DNA of 15,853 nt from the NCBI GenBank assembly GCA_030151005.1, contig JASLES010000287.1:1-15853 (forward strand), written 5' to 3'. A program made the translations under genes and the position numbers. Source of the DNA: Silvimonas sp. (GTDB taxonomy: Bacteria; Pseudomonadota; Gammaproteobacteria; Burkholderiales; Chitinibacteraceae). Shown here piece by piece: positions 14,798 through 15,853 of this stretch. The first letter of the stretch is position 1, and the number at the start of each line of letters is the position of its first letter. A model generated the notes under the pieces. The model saw only the letters and a program-made list of their open reading frames with translations. It had not been told where the DNA came from and did not search any database.

Positions 14798-15516
14798 CCG
14801 TTTACTTTATTGGCGCTGGCCCGGGTGATCCGGAACTCATTACCGTGAAAGGCCAGCGCCTGGTGCGTAGCTGCCCGGTCATCCTGTATGCCGGCTCGCT
14901 GGTGCCGGACGCCGTGCTGGCCGGTCATCAGGCCGGGCGGGTGGTGAATACGGCAGAACTGACACTTGATCAGATCATGGACTTGCTGGCCCAGGCGCAT
15001 GCCGAAGGCAAAGACGTGGCGCGGGTTCACTCCGGCGATCCGTCTTTATACGGCGCCATTGGCGAACAGATTCGCCGGCTCAAAGCGCTGGGCATTGCGT
15101 ACGAAATCGTTCCGGGCGTGACCGCTACGGCAGCCAGTGCCGCCGCTTTGGGTGTTGAACTGACGCTGCCGGGCGTGGCGCAGACCGTGATCCTGACCCG
15201 CTACGGCACCAAGTCAAAAATGCCGCAAGGCGAAGCCCTGGCCGATCTGGCGCGCCACCAGGCCACGATGGCAATTCATCTGGGCGTGCGGCATCTGGCC
15301 AGTATCGTGGCCGAACTCTTGCCGCATTACGGCGCGGATTGCCCCATTGCCGTGGTGTACCGCGCCAGTTGGCCGGATGAGCGCCGGGTAACGGGGACGC
15401 TGGCCGATATTGTGGGCAAGGTGAGCGAGACAGAGATTGAGCGCACGGCGCTGATCCTGGTGGGACGGGTTTTGACGGCCGAGGATTTTGCGGATTCGAC
15501 GTTGTATGCGGGGTGA
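14794..15516 (+). CDS. cobM: Precorrin-4 C11-methyltransferase
   Basis: A 240-residue tetrapyrrole methylase of the CobM/CbiF type, which methylates C11 of precorrin-4. The SAM loop is IGAGPGDPELITVKG (6-20). CPVILYAGSLVP, the diagnostic ARVHSGDPSLYGAIGEQI (SGDP at 80-83), VPGVTATAASAAALG and TRYGTKSKMP follow, and it ends GRVLTAEDFADSTLYAG, typical of CobM. It overlaps cobK by four bases (ATGA) and closes the cobL-cobK-cobM run. No ribosome site of its own is clear, consistent with coupling. No obvious intrinsic terminator with a T tract follows; the next 100 bases hold no recognisable gene. Confidence 0.97.
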   Translation: MTVYFIGAGPGDPELITVKGQRLVRSCPVILYAGSLVPDAVLAGHQAGRVVNTAELTLDQIMDLLAQAHAEGKDVARVHSGDPSLYGAIGEQIRRLKALGIAYEIVPGVTATAASAAALGVELTLPGVAQTVILTRYGTKSKMPQGEALADLARHQATMAIHLGVRHLASIVAELLPHYGADCPIAVVYRASWPDERRVTGTLADIVGKVSETEIERTALILVGRVLTAEDFADSTLYAG

Positions 15517-15612
15517 GAGGGGCTGGCTGCTGCGCCGGGGGCTGGCGTGGTTCACGGGTGCGGGGTGGGTTTGGTGCAGTGGCGACAGGCCACCGATTGT
15601 GATACTTGGGTG

Positions 15613-15840
15613 TTAGCGCCTTTGGCGCGGTGGTTTACACGTCGGGGGTTGCCCGACAGCAAGGCACTTTCTTTTGGGTCGCCAAAAGAAAGTACCCAAA
15701 GAAAAGGCGACCCCTGCGACAGCGCCCACTACGTGGGTTCCCTGTGCTTCTCGCATCACGTGGGCGGCTCCGCAGACTCGCCCTTCGGGCTCAAACAGGT
15801 GCTCGCCGAATTCCCCACGCGCTGCTGCGATGCTCGGCAC
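15613..15840 (-). CDS. Doubtful small open frame inside the repeat element
   Basis: An open frame of 75 residues or more (its 5' side stays open to the window edge) read leftward through the hairpin-rich repeat. The translation contains EHLFEPEGRVCG and GVAFSLGTFFWRPKRK, strings I recall from many short hypothetical proteins annotated in repeats of this type. It has no recognisable domain, its apparent start is a GTG without a clear ribosome site, and its composition is set by the palindromes. I consider it more likely a by-product of the repeat than a gene, and list it so that the stretch is not left unexplained. Confidence 0.15.
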   Translation of the reverse strand: MPSIAAARGEFGEHLFEPEGRVCGAAHVMREAQGTHVVGAVAGVAFSLGTFFWRPKRKCLAVGQPPTCKPPRQRR

Positions 15841-15853
15841 TGCCGGAGGGGAG
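15616..15853. repeat. Hairpin-rich interspersed repeat element (runs off the right edge)
   Basis: After cobM the sequence changes character from coding to a mosaic of short perfect palindromes: GCGCC-TTT-GGCGC (15616-15628), GTCGGG-GGTTG-CCCGAC (15641-15657), a 12-bp arm palindrome (15666-15693), CCCAC-TAC-GTGGG (15725-15737) and GCCC-TTC-GGGC (15780-15790). The stretch containing CCAAAAGAAAGTACCC and AAAGAAAAGGCGACCCC looks like an intergenic repeat I have seen in many beta-proteobacterial genomes, often mis-annotated as a small hypothetical protein. Its copy number, boundaries and function cannot be judged from one copy. It might act as a mRNA 3'-end or transcription barrier for cobM, but this is speculative. 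Confidence 0.55.
15666..15693. repeat. Perfect 12-bp inverted repeat with GTCG loop
   Basis: The left arm (15666-15677, ACTTTCTTTTGG) and the right arm (15682-15693, CCAAAAGAAAGT) are exact reverse complements around the loop GTCG. The transcript of either strand would fold into the same kind of hairpin. A second partial copy of the right arm (CCCAAAGAAAAGG) follows at once. It lies about 150 bases after the cobM stop and could end transcripts from both sides, but there is no flanking T tract of the standard intrinsic type. It is best seen as the core of the surrounding repeat. Confidence 0.8.

Noticed and set aside
15616..15628. GCGCC-TTT-GGCGC hairpin as the cobM intrinsic terminator
   Set aside because: The stem is only 5 bp and is followed by GGTGG rather than a T tract; it is better explained as part of the repeat element.
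1..15853. CRISPR arrays, tRNA or rRNA genes, transposases, phage genes
   Set aside because: I looked for regularly spaced direct repeats, tRNA-like cloverleafs, rRNA motifs and transposase or integrase signatures and saw none.

Overview
The window is almost entirely a cobalamin (vitamin B12) biosynthesis cluster of the aerobic (oxygen-dependent) type. The DNA is GC-rich with tightly packed genes. The gene set (cobW-cobN next to a ChlI/ChlD-type chelatase, a cobG-cobH-cobI-cobJ run diverging from cobL, and a CbiG-CobJ fusion) resembles pseudomonads and related beta/gamma-proteobacteria. The interspersed hairpin repeat at the right end looks like elements I associate with betaproteobacteria. 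I cannot name a genus from sequence alone.

Layout. (1) Positions 1-1666, minus strand: cobE (a stand-alone CbiG C-terminal domain), cobO (corrinoid adenosyltransferase) and cobB/cbiA (a,c-diamide synthase, cut by the left edge). (2) Positions 1667-1812: divergent control region. (3) Positions 1813-8339, plus strand: cobW (metal-chaperone GTPase), cobN (large cobaltochelatase subunit) and a ChlI/ChlD-like gene in two overlapping frames. (4) Positions 8336-12693, minus strand: cobG, cobH, cobI and a cbiG-cobJ fusion, meeting the chelatase gene tail to tail with overlapping stop codons. (5) Positions 12694-12852: second divergent control region. (6) Positions 12853-15516, plus strand: cobL (cbiE-cbiT), cobK and cobM. 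(7) Positions 15517-15853: non-coding tail and a hairpin-rich interspersed repeat.

Together the genes cover the route from precorrin-2 (CobI, CobG, CobJ, CobM, CobK, CobL, CobH) to hydrogenobyrinic acid, its amidation (CobB), late cobalt insertion (CobN plus ChlI/ChlD, probably helped by CobW) and adenosylation (CobO). The C1-methylation/deacylation step (CobF or CbiD) and the later steps (CobQ, CobD, CobU, CobS and others) are not in the window.

The most striking signal is in the chelatase gene. The 336-residue AAA+ frame (6670-7680) ends one sense codon after an in-frame A_AAA_AAA heptamer (7668-7674). A von Willebrand A frame, open from 7602 to 8339 in the -1 phase and lacking a credible start of its own, follows directly. 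Six bases after the heptamer begins a two-tier stem-loop (7681-7728). This has the geometry of programmed -1 ribosomal frameshifting. It would let one gene make both a short ChlI-like subunit (336 aa) and a long ChlD-like subunit (556 aa), which would explain why no separate small-subunit gene is present here. The principle has been reported for chlD genes of B12 producers; this instance and its RNA structure are what I infer here.
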